From positions 1-15,951 of the forward strand of contig JALSIU010000217.1 of the NCBI GenBank assembly GCA_026989715.1: a DNA stretch of 15,951 nt, written 5' to 3'. The position numbers and the translations under genes were made by a program. Under the pieces are notes generated by a model that was not told the DNA's origin, searched no databases, and saw nothing but the letters and a program-made list of their open reading frames with translations. The stretch is from Methylomonas sp. (GTDB taxonomy: Bacteria; Pseudomonadota; Gammaproteobacteria; Methylococcales; Methylomonadaceae). This document shows, one piece after another, positions 7,488-15,225 of the stretch; the first letter of the stretch is position 1, and every line of letters starts with the position of its first letter.

Positions 7488-8542
7488 TAATTTATGTCTC
7501 GAAAAATTTTGCTCAATGCATCAAGTGTGCACACTTTTGACACGATTCCCGCATCAACAACAGCCTTAGGCATACCATAAATAGTACAACTAGACTCATC
7601 CTGTGCCCAAATATCCGCACCCGCCTGATGCATTTTGATAGCACCCTGCCGGCCATCAGCCCCCATTCCGGTTAACACAATCGCCAATGCTTTGCGCTTA
7701 TAAACTTGCGCCACCGAAGCCAAACTAATATCCGCACAAGGACTATAAATATCGTCTGCCAGCTTAGGTTTTAAAACCACCACTCTTTTTATGCCTCTAG
7801 CTTGTACTTCAATTTGCTGGCCACCGGGAGCCAATAGAGCAACGCCTGGTTTTAATTCATCATTATTCTGGGCTTCTTGCACTTGCAGCTGACTTAAACG
7901 ATTCAGCCTTTGCGCAAAACTACCGGTAAAATTACCCGGCATATGCTGAATCAATAAAATCGGTATTGGACAATTGGCCGGTATGTCGCTTAAAATTTTT
8001 TGAATGGCAACAGGCCCACCTGTCGAGGCAACAATCACTAATAAGTCAAATTCCCTCTGTACCAATAAACGACTACGTGCTGCTAATGGCTTTGGCCTAT
8101 CGGTGATATTAACTTTAGGAAGGAAAGGACGCTTAAACTGACTCGCTTGTAGAGCAACGTGACGCACACGCTCACGCAAAATACGCCGCGCAACCTCATG
8201 ATTGCCATGAATTTCATCTAGTTTTTTAGGTAAAAAATCAATGGCACCTGCATCTAAAGCCGCTAAAGTGGCTTGTGCACCTACCTGGGTCGAAGCAGAG
8301 AACATTAAAATAGGTGTAGGCGTGGCTGCCATAATCTGCTTAACCGCACTAATCCCATCCATTACCGGCATTTCGATATCCATAGTAATGACATCGGGTT
8401 CAGTCGTCGCCGCCATAATGACGGCTTCTTGGCCATTTCTGGCCATACCGACAATTTTAAATATTTTATCTGTTGCCAGAATTTCCGCTATACGCTTACA
8501 AATAAAAAGGGAGTCATCTACAATCAGAACACGAATAGTCAT
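7487..8542 (-). CDS. cheB: Protein-glutamate methylesterase/glutaminase CheB
   Basis: CheB removes methyl groups from (and deamidates) chemoreceptors for adaptation, and is switched on by CheA phosphorylation. The 351-residue product has an N-terminal receiver domain with the acidic pair Asp9/Asp10, phospho-acceptor Asp55 in MDIEMPVMDG, and Lys106. A linker at about 130-165 leads to the C-terminal esterase. Its catalytic triad is Ser173 (VASTGG), His200 (LLIQHMPG) and Asp296 (TGMGADG), spaced as in enterobacterial CheB. The length is normal. The partner methyltransferase CheR is not in the window, as in Pseudomonas, where it lies elsewhere. CheB is separated from cheA by 74 bp and has no good ribosome site near its ATG (an AGGAC about 14 bases away at best), so translation may be weak. 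Its stop overlaps the motC start. Confidence 0.95.
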   Translation of the reverse strand: MTIRVLIVDDSLFICKRIAEILATDKIFKIVGMARNGQEAVIMAATTEPDVITMDIEMPVMDGISAVKQIMAATPTPILMFSASTQVGAQATLAALDAGAIDFLPKKLDEIHGNHEVARRILRERVRHVALQASQFKRPFLPKVNITDRPKPLAARSRLLVQREFDLLVIVASTGGPVAIQKILSDIPANCPIPILLIQHMPGNFTGSFAQRLNRLSQLQVQEAQNNDELKPGVALLAPGGQQIEVQARGIKRVVVLKPKLADDIYSPCADISLASVAQVYKRKALAIVLTGMGADGRQGAIKMHQAGADIWAQDESSCTIYGMPKAVVDAGIVSKVCTLDALSKIFRDIN

Positions 8543-8616
8543 GTTTTAGTTTAGTTGTCCTATTTTATTGAAATGCGTGCGTTAATCTTGCACAAAGTAT
8601 ATTATCTGCAACAATG

Positions 8617-10914
8617 CTAGCCTACATACTGGCTCATTAACCCCGGCACGTCCAGAATTAAAGCAATTTGACCATCACCGGTAATGGTCGCACCCGCCAA
8701 ACCGGCAACGCCATGCAATTTTGCGCCTAAAGCTTTAATCACCACTTCTTCTTGGCCAATTAATTGATCGACAACAAAACCGATTTGTCTGCCCCCCGAA
8801 TTAACGACAACAACATGCCCATGCCCATCTTTATTAGCCACATAGTCCATATCATTCACTAACCAGTCACTTAAATAAAATAGCGGTAACGCTCTATTGC
8901 GCACCATAATAACCAATTGACCATCAACGACTTTAGTAGAGCTCAAATCCAAGTCTAATATTTCTAAAACACTCGCCAAAGGCAATGCAAATGATTGCCC
9001 CCCTAATTTGACCATCAAGGTCGGCATAATTGCCAAGGTTAAGGGCACTTTAATAATAATCTTACTGCCTTGGTCTAGTACCGAGTCAATCTCAACCGTA
9101 CCATTCATTTGTGAAATGCGGGTTTTGACAACATCCATGCCCACACCTCGCCCGGAAACATCTGAAATTTCGGTTTTAGTGGAAAACCCCGGTGCAAAAA
9201 TCAAGTTAAAACATTCTTTATCATCCAACCTAGCGGCGGACTCTTCGTCCATCAATCCTTTACTCACCGCAATACGACGTAATTTATCAGCATCCATGCC
9301 TTTACCATCATCTTTAATGGTTAATTCGATATGATCTCCTTCTTGTGATGCGGTCAATATAACCAAGCCTTCTCTAGGCTTACCGACCGTCACTCTATCT
9401 TCAGGCAACTCAATCCCATGATCGACCGCATTTCTAATCAAATGCACCAATGGATCGGCTAATGCCTCTACCAAGTTCTTATCAAGATCTGTTTCTTCAC
9501 CCACTAATTCTAGTTTGATTTCCTTTTTTAAACTACGCGCCAAATCCCTAACCACGCGAGGGAAACGCCCAAATACTTTCTTAATTGGCTGCATGCGGGT
9601 CTTCATAACAGCGAGTTGTAAATCTGCCGTGACCACATCCAAGTTACCGACCGCTTTAACAATATCTTCATCGCCTTTTTCGACAGCCAAAGTTTGAAAA
9701 CGGTTTCTCACTAAAACAAGCTCACCCACCATATTCATAATATTGTCTAAAGTTAGCGTATCTACTCTAACGGTTGACTCACCTTGCACAGGTGTTTTAG
9801 CATGATTGGCTTTTGCTTCCTTAGCCACAACGGGCTCGGGCGGGGGAGTACTAGGAGTTGGCTTAACGGCCTTCTTTTCCGGTTTAGCATCAGGTGGCAC
9901 AACTGGCTCGGCTTTATCAGGCTCTATTTTTGGGGGCGAAAACTTCCCTTTGCCATGCAAATTATCCAGTACATTTTCAAATTCTTCTTCGGTAATCTCA
10001 TCCGAATCAGCCGCAACCGGTTCGGGTATGGTTTTTTCTGTTGCCTCCGGCTGAGCAACCACTTTTTTTGCATCAAAAGAGCCTTTACCATGCAATTCAT
10101 CCAATAAATTATCAAACTCTTCTTCAGTAATTTCATCAGAACTGATTGGTAATTCGGCATTCGCTACGCTTGTATTCGTGGCATCAAAGGAGCCCTTTCC
10201 ATGCAATTCATCCAATAAATTATCAAATTCTTCTTCAGTAATCTCATCAGAGGCTGGTGCAGATGCCTCGGGCACATCCGAAACAGGCGTAGGGGTTGCG
10301 CCTTTACCTTGCAAAGAATCCAATAAATCATCAAATTCAGACTCTGTGATTTCATCACCGGCCTCTCCGGAGACACTCGCTTCCCCTTCCGCCAATCCTA
10401 ACATGGCTTCAAATTCCTGCTCTACGGCATCCGCAGCACTAGCCATTTCTACTGACACTTCATCATCTGGTAAAGCCGGTGTATTAGATGTGCTACTTTC
10501 AGGCTCAGCATCTATCACAACCGGCTCCGCAGCAGTCAGTGCTTTCAATGCAGAAATTAAAGCAGGCTCAACAGGTTCCGGCAACTCACCCGAACGCACC
10601 GTTGCAAACATATCATTAACATGGTCAACAACCTGTAAAATGACATCCATTAATTCGGTATCAACCTTCCTATCACCCTGACGTAAAACATTAAAGACAT
10701 CTTCAGCTTCATGGCACACGGCCACCATAGCATCAATTGCCAAAAAACCCGCACCACCTTTAATGGTATGAAAGCCACGAAAAATAGCATTCAATAACTC
10801 ATTATCTTCGGGGGAGTTTTCTAGCTCAACCAGTTGCTCACCAAGCAATTCAAGAATTTCGCCTGCCTCAACCAAAAAGTCTTGTAAAATTTCATCATCA
10901 AGATCAATAGACAT
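8617..10914 (-). CDS. cheA: Chemotaxis histidine kinase CheA with repeat-bearing linker and no recognisable P2 domain
   Basis: CheA is the receptor-coupled kinase that phosphorylates CheY and CheB. The 765-residue product has a P1 Hpt domain (about 1-105) with phospho-acceptor His49 in FHTIKGGAGF. A long acidic, Ala/Pro-rich linker spans about 106-378. P3 dimerisation begins at RVDTLTLDNIMNMVGELV (383-400). The P4 ATPase (about 440-625) has an N box HLIRNAVDHG (491-500), a G1 box DDGKGMD (535-541), FAPGFSTK (573-580) and GRGVGMDV (588-595). P5, the CheW-like domain, spans about 626-765. No P2 domain is recognisable; the linker instead carries four copies of a 20-residue motif (residues 186-205, 222-241, 259-278, 304-323). 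The gene starts 10 bp after cheZ, and its GAGGAA ribosome site overlaps the cheZ stop. All catalytic residues are intact, so an active kinase is expected. Confidence 0.97.
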   Translation of the reverse strand: MSIDLDDEILQDFLVEAGEILELLGEQLVELENSPEDNELLNAIFRGFHTIKGGAGFLAIDAMVAVCHEAEDVFNVLRQGDRKVDTELMDVILQVVDHVNDMFATVRSGELPEPVEPALISALKALTAAEPVVIDAEPESSTSNTPALPDDEVSVEMASAADAVEQEFEAMLGLAEGEASVSGEAGDEITESEFDDLLDSLQGKGATPTPVSDVPEASAPASDEITEEEFDNLLDELHGKGSFDATNTSVANAELPISSDEITEEEFDNLLDELHGKGSFDAKKVVAQPEATEKTIPEPVAADSDEITEEEFENVLDNLHGKGKFSPPKIEPDKAEPVVPPDAKPEKKAVKPTPSTPPPEPVVAKEAKANHAKTPVQGESTVRVDTLTLDNIMNMVGELVLVRNRFQTLAVEKGDEDIVKAVGNLDVVTADLQLAVMKTRMQPIKKVFGRFPRVVRDLARSLKKEIKLELVGEETDLDKNLVEALADPLVHLIRNAVDHGIELPEDRVTVGKPREGLVILTASQEGDHIELTIKDDGKGMDADKLRRIAVSKGLMDEESAARLDDKECFNLIFAPGFSTKTEISDVSGRGVGMDVVKTRISQMNGTVEIDSVLDQGSKIIIKVPLTLAIMPTLMVKLGGQSFALPLASVLEILDLDLSSTKVVDGQLVIMVRNRALPLFYLSDWLVNDMDYVANKDGHGHVVVVNSGGRQIGFVVDQLIGQEEVVIKALGAKLHGVAGLAGATITGDGQIALILDVPGLMSQYVG
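9946..10359 (-). repeat. Four tandem copies of an acidic amphipathic motif in the CheA linker
   Basis: Read on the minus strand the copies lie at 10300-10359, 10192-10251, 10081-10140 and 9946-10005. Each encodes a form of (S/G)DEITEEEFDNLLDELHGKG. Copies 2 and 3 are identical in protein for 24 residues. Their DNA (10181-10251 and 10070-10140) differs at 5 of 71 positions, all silent, with a 111-bp period, which indicates duplication followed by selection on the peptide. Copy 1 reads ITESEFDDLLDSLQGKG and copy 4 ITEEEFENVLDNLHGKG. A degenerate fifth unit, EQEFEAML, lies upstream at residues 165-172. The spacers are Ala/Pro-rich and look disordered. Function is not known from the sequence; see the findings for a docking hypothesis. 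Confidence 0.93.
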
Positions 10915-10924
10915 AGCAATTTCC

Positions 10925-11659
10925 TCAGAAACCTAGACTAGATAAAAGATCATCAACATCATCTTGGCTTTTAGCAACATCTCCTGATTTGTCATCAACA
11001 CCCGGGACAACCGGCCCCGGTAATTCAGGCTCATGATGATGAACAGTATCTGATTGCGACTTGCCACCTGAAATACGTACCAGCTCGACCATACTTGTCT
11101 CCAAGTCTTGTACTAAATCGATTACTCGCCGAATAATTTGCCCTGTTATATCTTGAAACCCCTGCGCCAATAGCACCTCATTCAAACCCGTTTGTACATT
11201 TGCCAAACCATTTTTTTCTTGTATAAAATGATCTGTAATTTCCTGGCTCATATCCTTAAACTCTTGGAAAGGCATATCTTTCGCCAAAAAACGATCCCAC
11301 TTATTAGATAAAGTGTTCGCCTGCTCCGTCAGCTCTTTCGAAATTGGTAATAAATCCTCAACCACCGTTAAGGTTTGATTTGCGGCCTGTTCTGTCGTCG
11401 TAATCACATATTGCAAACGCTCTTTTGCATCAGGAATATCTATTTCGGTCAACTCAGCAACCTTAGAATCCATTTCAAAACTGCTCATCGTATCATGCAA
11501 TTGTCGTGTTAACCGCCCAACTTCTTGAAACAGCATACTCTCCCGTAAACCTGAAATTTGATCCAAAATAGCATCCGCTTGGTGTTCATCTTCGGCTTCT
11601 AATGCTTGCACCAAATTTTTTGCCAGCAACAACCGGTTATCTTCTACTTGCTTAGTCAT
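10925..11659 (-). CDS. cheZ: CheY-phosphate phosphatase CheZ
   Basis: CheZ dephosphorylates CheY-P to end the signal. The 244-residue product is mainly long helices that should form the dimeric four-helix bundle. The catalytic segment is QGFQDITGQIIRRV (166-179), with Asp170 and the catalytic Gln174 spaced as Asp143/Gln147 in E. coli. A disordered stretch (about 200-230, with HHHEPELPGPVVPG) leads to the C-terminal CheY-binding tail SQDDVDDLLSSLGF (231-244), very close to the E. coli CheZ tail. The protein is about 30 residues longer than E. coli CheZ, mostly in the linker. It lies 18 bp after cheY and 10 bp before cheA. The ribosome site is GAGGA about 9 bases before the ATG. Confidence 0.95.
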   Translation of the reverse strand: MTKQVEDNRLLLAKNLVQALEAEDEHQADAILDQISGLRESMLFQEVGRLTRQLHDTMSSFEMDSKVAELTEIDIPDAKERLQYVITTTEQAANQTLTVVEDLLPISKELTEQANTLSNKWDRFLAKDMPFQEFKDMSQEITDHFIQEKNGLANVQTGLNEVLLAQGFQDITGQIIRRVIDLVQDLETSMVELVRISGGKSQSDTVHHHEPELPGPVVPGVDDKSGDVAKSQDDVDDLLSSLGF

Positions 11660-11677
11660 TCACAAACGTCCTCATTG

Positions 11678-12064
11678 CTAGCCTTCAATACGTTCAAAAA
11701 TTTTCTCAATTTTTTCTTTTAATGTTGCAGCTGTAAACGGTTTAATCACATAACCATTCACACCGGTTTGTGCCGCCAAAATAATTTGCTCTCGTTTTGC
11801 TTCAGCTGTCACCATTAAGACAGGCAAATTCACCAATTTAGGATCAGAACGTACCGCTTTTAATAAATCAATCCCTGTCATGCCGGGCATATTCCAATCA
11901 GTTACCAAAAAATCAAACCCACCGCTCTGTAACATAGGCAGTGCGGTTTTGCCATCATCTGCTTCAAAGGTATTGGTAAACCCAAGATCTCTTAATAAAT
12001 TTTTCACAATACGCCTCATTGTCGAGAAATCATCAACAACAAGAATCTTCATATTTTTATCCAA
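11678..12064 (-). CDS. cheY: Chemotaxis response regulator CheY
   Basis: CheY is the single-domain receiver that, when phosphorylated by CheA, binds FliM at the flagellar switch. The 128-residue product has the acidic pair Asp11/Asp12, phospho-acceptor Asp56 in VTDWNMPGMTG, Thr86, Tyr105 and Lys108 in NGYVIKPF. It resembles Pseudomonas and Vibrio CheY. The start is ambiguous: a TTG at this position (MDKNMKIL) has a well spaced GGAG site 7 bases upstream, while an ATG four codons later would have only a weak site. The Vibrio protein likewise carries a four-residue extension, which supports the TTG. It is the first gene after a sigma-28-type promoter and is followed by cheZ after 18 bp. Confidence 0.96.
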   Translation of the reverse strand: MDKNMKILVVDDFSTMRRIVKNLLRDLGFTNTFEADDGKTALPMLQSGGFDFLVTDWNMPGMTGIDLLKAVRSDPKLVNLPVLMVTAEAKREQIILAAQTGVNGYVIKPFTAATLKEKIEKIFERIEG

Positions 12065-12095
12065 GGCCCTTCTCCAACCAACGCTTCATTTTTAT

Positions 12096-12122
12096 ATATC
12101 GACTTAATTTACTCAAACTTTA
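12096..12122 (-). promoter_or_regulatory. Sigma-28 (FliA) promoter upstream of cheY
   Basis: Read on the minus strand, the -35 element TAAAGTTT (12115-12122) is followed by exactly 11 bases and then GTCGATAT (12096-12103). The sigma-28 consensus is TAAAGTTT-N11-GCCGATAA, so the -35 matches 8/8, the -10 6/8, and the spacing is exact. Transcription should begin near 12087-12090, leaving a leader of about 25 bases that contains the GGAG site of cheY. The gene for the sigma factor, fliA, ends just upstream, so FliA probably drives cheY and the chemotaxis/stator genes behind it as a late class. Confidence 0.85.
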
Positions 12123-12125
12123 ATC

Positions 12126-12151
12126 ACTTCAAAACCCCATGTTATTGAAGT
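12126..12151 (-). other. Inverted repeat between fliA and the sigma-28 promoter
   Basis: The arms ACTTCAA (12145-12151 on the minus strand) and TTGAAGT (12126-12132) are perfect complements separated by 12 bases. The repeat ends three bases before the -35 element. A weak RNA hairpin after fliA, or an operator-like dyad, is possible. The arms are A/T-rich and no T-run follows, so it is a poor rho-independent terminator. It could be chance. Confidence 0.3.
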
Positions 12152-12156
12152 ATAAA

Positions 12157-12900
12157 CTAGCTATTATCATTTTCTTCCAGCCAATCTGCAAGCCTGCTTC
12201 TGAGTCTTAGCATGGCTTGACTGCTAATTTGACTCACTCTAGACTCGCTCACACCCAGCACTTCGCCAATCTCACGTAAATTTAACTCTTCATCATAATA
12301 CAAAGAGACAACCAAGCGTTCTCTTTCCGGCAAGTGTGCAATTGCCGTAATTAAGGCTTGCCGAAATCCATCTTCACTTAAAATAGCAACAGGGCTGCTA
12401 CTTGCATCTACGCTCTCTTCTAAAAAATGATCACCAGATTGTGCCAATTCTTCAACGCTAAAGAAGTGGCTACTCACCGAATCCTGCAAGATTTGATGAT
12501 ATTCATCAAGTGAAATATCTAAGTATTTAGCGATTTCTGCCGCCCCGGCGGCTTGTCCCGTCTTATCTTCAATGGCTTTAATGGCGGCGGCCACACTACG
12601 TGATTTTTTATGTACCGAACGCGGCGTCCAGTCAGACCTACGTACTTCATCCAGCATAGACCCACGGATACGAATCCCCGCATAAGTTTCAAAACTCGCG
12701 CCTTGAGTCGCATCATAGTTTTTCAATGATTCCAGCAATCCTAACATGCCTGCCTGAATTAAATCATCGACCACGACCGAATCAGGCAATTTATTTAATA
12801 AATGATAAGCAATGCGCTTAACTAACGGAGCATACTGCATAATTTGTGCATCAACTGCACCCACTGCCTGCACCGAAGAGTACATTGCAACACCATTCAT
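12157..12900 (-). CDS. fliA: Flagellar sigma factor FliA (sigma-28)
   Basis: FliA directs RNA polymerase to late flagellar and chemotaxis promoters. The 247-residue product has sigma region 2 (about 20-95), including DDLIQAGMLGLLESL and the promoter-melting/-10-reading segment FETYAGIRIRGSMLDEVR. Region 3 covers about 96-165, and region 4 about 180-240 with the helix-turn-helix NLREIGEVLGVSESRVSQI (207-225). There is no region 1, as usual for FliA. The ATG overlaps the fleN TGA by four bases (ATGA) and an AGGAG site lies 8 bases upstream inside fleN. The nearby consensus promoter before cheY is its likely target. Its usual antagonist, the anti-sigma factor FlgM, is not in the window. Confidence 0.96.
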   Translation of the reverse strand: MNGVAMYSSVQAVGAVDAQIMQYAPLVKRIAYHLLNKLPDSVVVDDLIQAGMLGLLESLKNYDATQGASFETYAGIRIRGSMLDEVRRSDWTPRSVHKKSRSVAAAIKAIEDKTGQAAGAAEIAKYLDISLDEYHQILQDSVSSHFFSVEELAQSGDHFLEESVDASSSPVAILSEDGFRQALITAIAHLPERERLVVSLYYDEELNLREIGEVLGVSESRVSQISSQAMLRLRSRLADWLEENDNS

Positions 12901-13769
12901 GCAGCATTCTCCTGAGTTTCATATTGAATCATGCGTTCAACAAAAAATTCTAATTGACCGCCAGACTGAGCTCTCACCGGCCAAGTATTCACCCGCTGCG
13001 CAACCGCTTTAAATGCCTGCGCTGATTTACTGTGCGGGAATGCTTCAACAACCGCTGTTTGCTTTTGTACAGACTTGCGTAGATACTCATCAAAAGGAAT
13101 TGCACCTGCATAACTTAAAGCAACATCTAAGTAACGATCTGTCACTTTATTCAACTTATTAAACAAGCTTTGGCCTTGTTGCGGTGATTGCACCATATTT
13201 GCCAAAATATGAAACTGGAACAAACCATAATCACGGTTCAGTAATTTAATAAAAGCATAAGCATCTGTTAATGAGGTCGGTTCATCACAGACAACCACCA
13301 TGACTTCTTGGCAAGCGCGTGCAAAATTGACCACACTGCCCGAAATACCGGCGGCGGTATCTACAATCAAAACATCCAAACCTTGATTTAAATCACTAAA
13401 AGCATGCACTATCGCAGCCTGCTCAATATTATTTAATTCAGACATATGCTGTAAGCCTGATGATGCAGGAATAACCAATAAACCCTCAGGCCCTACTTCC
13501 GTAATTTCTGCTAATGTTTTTTGACCCTTTAAGACATGCGAAATATTAAACTTAGGGTGCATCCCTAATAAAATATCAACATTAGCCAGCCCCATATCCG
13601 CATCTAACAAAGCCACTTTACGCCCTGACTTTGCCAATGATACGCCTAAATTAACAGCTAAATTCGTCTTGCCCACCCCCCCTTTACCGCTTGTAATCGC
13701 AATAACTCGTACAGGTTTTACTTGTTTCATTTTTCTGATTCCTGCTGCCTGATCCAATTTCCTATGCAT
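12897..13769 (-). CDS. fleN: Flagellar number regulator FleN/FlhG (MinD-like ATPase)
   Basis: FleN/FlhG limits the number of polar flagella. It acts on FlhF and, in Pseudomonas, on the master activator FleQ. The chosen start gives 290 residues beginning MHRKLDQAAGIRKMKQ. It is favoured over longer in-frame starts reaching into flhF and over an ATG at the MKQ because it includes DQAAGIR (6-12). This matches the DQAxxLR element by which FlhG proteins stimulate the FlhF GTPase. The deviant Walker A is SGKGGVGKTN (27-36), followed by LLDADMGLANVDILLG and VDTAAGIS. A C-terminal hydrophobic/amphipathic helix (LEFFVERMIQY) is the likely membrane-targeting sequence. The start overlaps the flhF stop by eight bases, and the stop overlaps the fliA start (ATGA). 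Confidence 0.93.
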   Translation of the reverse strand: MHRKLDQAAGIRKMKQVKPVRVIAITSGKGGVGKTNLAVNLGVSLAKSGRKVALLDADMGLANVDILLGMHPKFNISHVLKGQKTLAEITEVGPEGLLVIPASSGLQHMSELNNIEQAAIVHAFSDLNQGLDVLIVDTAAGISGSVVNFARACQEVMVVVCDEPTSLTDAYAFIKLLNRDYGLFQFHILANMVQSPQQGQSLFNKLNKVTDRYLDVALSYAGAIPFDEYLRKSVQKQTAVVEAFPHSKSAQAFKAVAQRVNTWPVRAQSGGQLEFFVERMIQYETQENAA

Positions 13770-15207
13770 AACCTGCCGCCACCCACTCTTCAAACTCAGG
13801 TACACCATTATAATCCGCATCCTCTTCTGATTCTGCGAGACATTGATTGATGAGTACCGCTGAAGTTGCTTTATGAATATCTTCAGGTACTTGTTGCCCA
13901 TCGGTGATAAAGGCCAAGGGTAACTGGTGTTCAATTAAAGCAGAAACCGCGTGTCCTGTCTCTGCCGTTTCATCCATTTTAGTCAAAATACAGGCTTCCG
14001 GTTCAAATCCTGCAAAGCCGCGAATAATTTCATCCATTGCTTTTAGCTGTGTTGTCGCCGACATAACTAAATAAGGTTTAACTTGCATATCTGACGCTTG
14101 CAAGCTTTCTATTTGCTCCAACATACGCTGATCTTTCTGACTGACCCCTGCGGTATCAATTAAAATCAATCGCTTATCACTAAAACTATTAATCAAGCCA
14201 CGTAACTCCTCGCCATCCGCCGCCCCCCGCACCGGCACATCCAAAATACGGCCATAAGTACTTAATTGCTCATGTGCTCCAATACGATAATTATCCATGG
14301 TTATCAATGCGACTTGGCGACTGGAACCGTGCTGTAAAATAAACTGTGCAGCCAATTTAGCAATCGTGGTGGTTTTACCGACCCCGGTAGGCCCGACTAA
14401 AGCAATCACGCCCCCTTCTTGCAACAAATCATCACCTGCAATCGGCAATACTTTCTGCATCATCTCCAAAGCTTTTTCCCAACCAATATCAATATCCGTT
14501 TGACTATCTAAGCGATTAGCGATTTTAATGCTGAGTTTTTTAGACAAGCCCATACCTGATAAACGACGTAAAAGGTCTAAGCGAAGAGGACTGCTATTTT
14601 GTTGAAAACCCCAAGCATCCGCTGATATTTTATTATCAATAGTCGCCCTTAAAGAGCGCAGTTCTTTATACATTTCTTGCAACAAATCGTGCCCACCCTC
14701 TTTAGGGGACTCTTTAGCTTGCTGCATAGACTGTTGCAAACCACTTACCTGCGACTTTGGCTTTTCTACCGGTGCGGTGCGGTGACTCGACTTAGGATTT
14801 TTAGTTGCTTGAGTACGCGCAAAAGGTTTGACGTTTTCCGTTATTTTTTTACTATTTAACGCCGCTTTTTCTGCATAGCCAACATACTCATCTAATTTAC
14901 GGCGTACAGCAGGGCGTAATAGAGACTTCGGTTCGTCTGCACTTTTACGTGCGCTGCTGACAATATGTATATTGTCTTTTTCGGTCGCAAAGTCTGTTAA
15001 TTCGGATTTTTTCTTAATCTCCTGATGTTGTTTCTGTTTTTTTAGGTTTTCATGTACCAATTGCTCATCAAAATCGCGAGCGGCTACAATTTCGACACCG
15101 CCATCCACAGAGCGATTAGACATAATCACGGCATCGGCTCCTAGTTCCTCCTTTACCATACGCATCACTTGGCGAATATCTGTTGCAAAAAATCGTTTTA
15201 TTTTCAT
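13762..15207 (-). CDS. flhF: Polar flagellar placement GTPase FlhF
   Basis: FlhF is an SRP-type GTPase that marks the pole for flagellar assembly. The 481-residue product has a basic, poorly conserved N-terminal B domain (about 1-200) starting MKIKRFFATDIRQVMRMVKEE, rich in Lys, Ser and Gln. A helical N domain (about 205-265) and a GTPase G domain (about 266-460) follow. G-domain motifs are the P-loop GPTGVGKTTTIAKLA (272-286), TMDNYRIGAHEQL (303-315), DTAG (351-354) and TKMDE (409-413). The length is in the range of gammaproteobacterial FlhF. A GAGGA ribosome site lies 7 bases before the ATG. It follows flhA by 18 bp and is followed by its regulator fleN with overlapping ends. Confidence 0.96.
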   Translation of the reverse strand: MKIKRFFATDIRQVMRMVKEELGADAVIMSNRSVDGGVEIVAARDFDEQLVHENLKKQKQHQEIKKKSELTDFATEKDNIHIVSSARKSADEPKSLLRPAVRRKLDEYVGYAEKAALNSKKITENVKPFARTQATKNPKSSHRTAPVEKPKSQVSGLQQSMQQAKESPKEGGHDLLQEMYKELRSLRATIDNKISADAWGFQQNSSPLRLDLLRRLSGMGLSKKLSIKIANRLDSQTDIDIGWEKALEMMQKVLPIAGDDLLQEGGVIALVGPTGVGKTTTIAKLAAQFILQHGSSRQVALITMDNYRIGAHEQLSTYGRILDVPVRGAADGEELRGLINSFSDKRLILIDTAGVSQKDQRMLEQIESLQASDMQVKPYLVMSATTQLKAMDEIIRGFAGFEPEACILTKMDETAETGHAVSALIEHQLPLAFITDGQQVPEDIHKATSAVLINQCLAESEEDADYNGVPEFEEWVAAGYA

Positions 15208-15225
15208 CGTGCGTCCTCGTTAGCG

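Noticed and set aside
8543..8616. 74-bp cheA-cheB gap as a promoter or terminator region
   Set aside because: It is AT-rich with a TATACT-like hexamer on the minus strand but has no good -35, no sigma-28 or sigma-54 match and no strong hairpin.
10178..10681. 167-codon open frame on the plus strand opposite the cheA linker
   Set aside because: It is antisense to the Ala/Glu-rich repeat region of cheA; its Ser-rich composition mirrors that strand's codon bias.
13770..13934. Longer N-terminus of FleN reaching into flhF
   Set aside because: The extra 55 residues overlap conserved flhF coding sequence and do not resemble FleN; the family N-terminus is recovered at the ATG at 13769.
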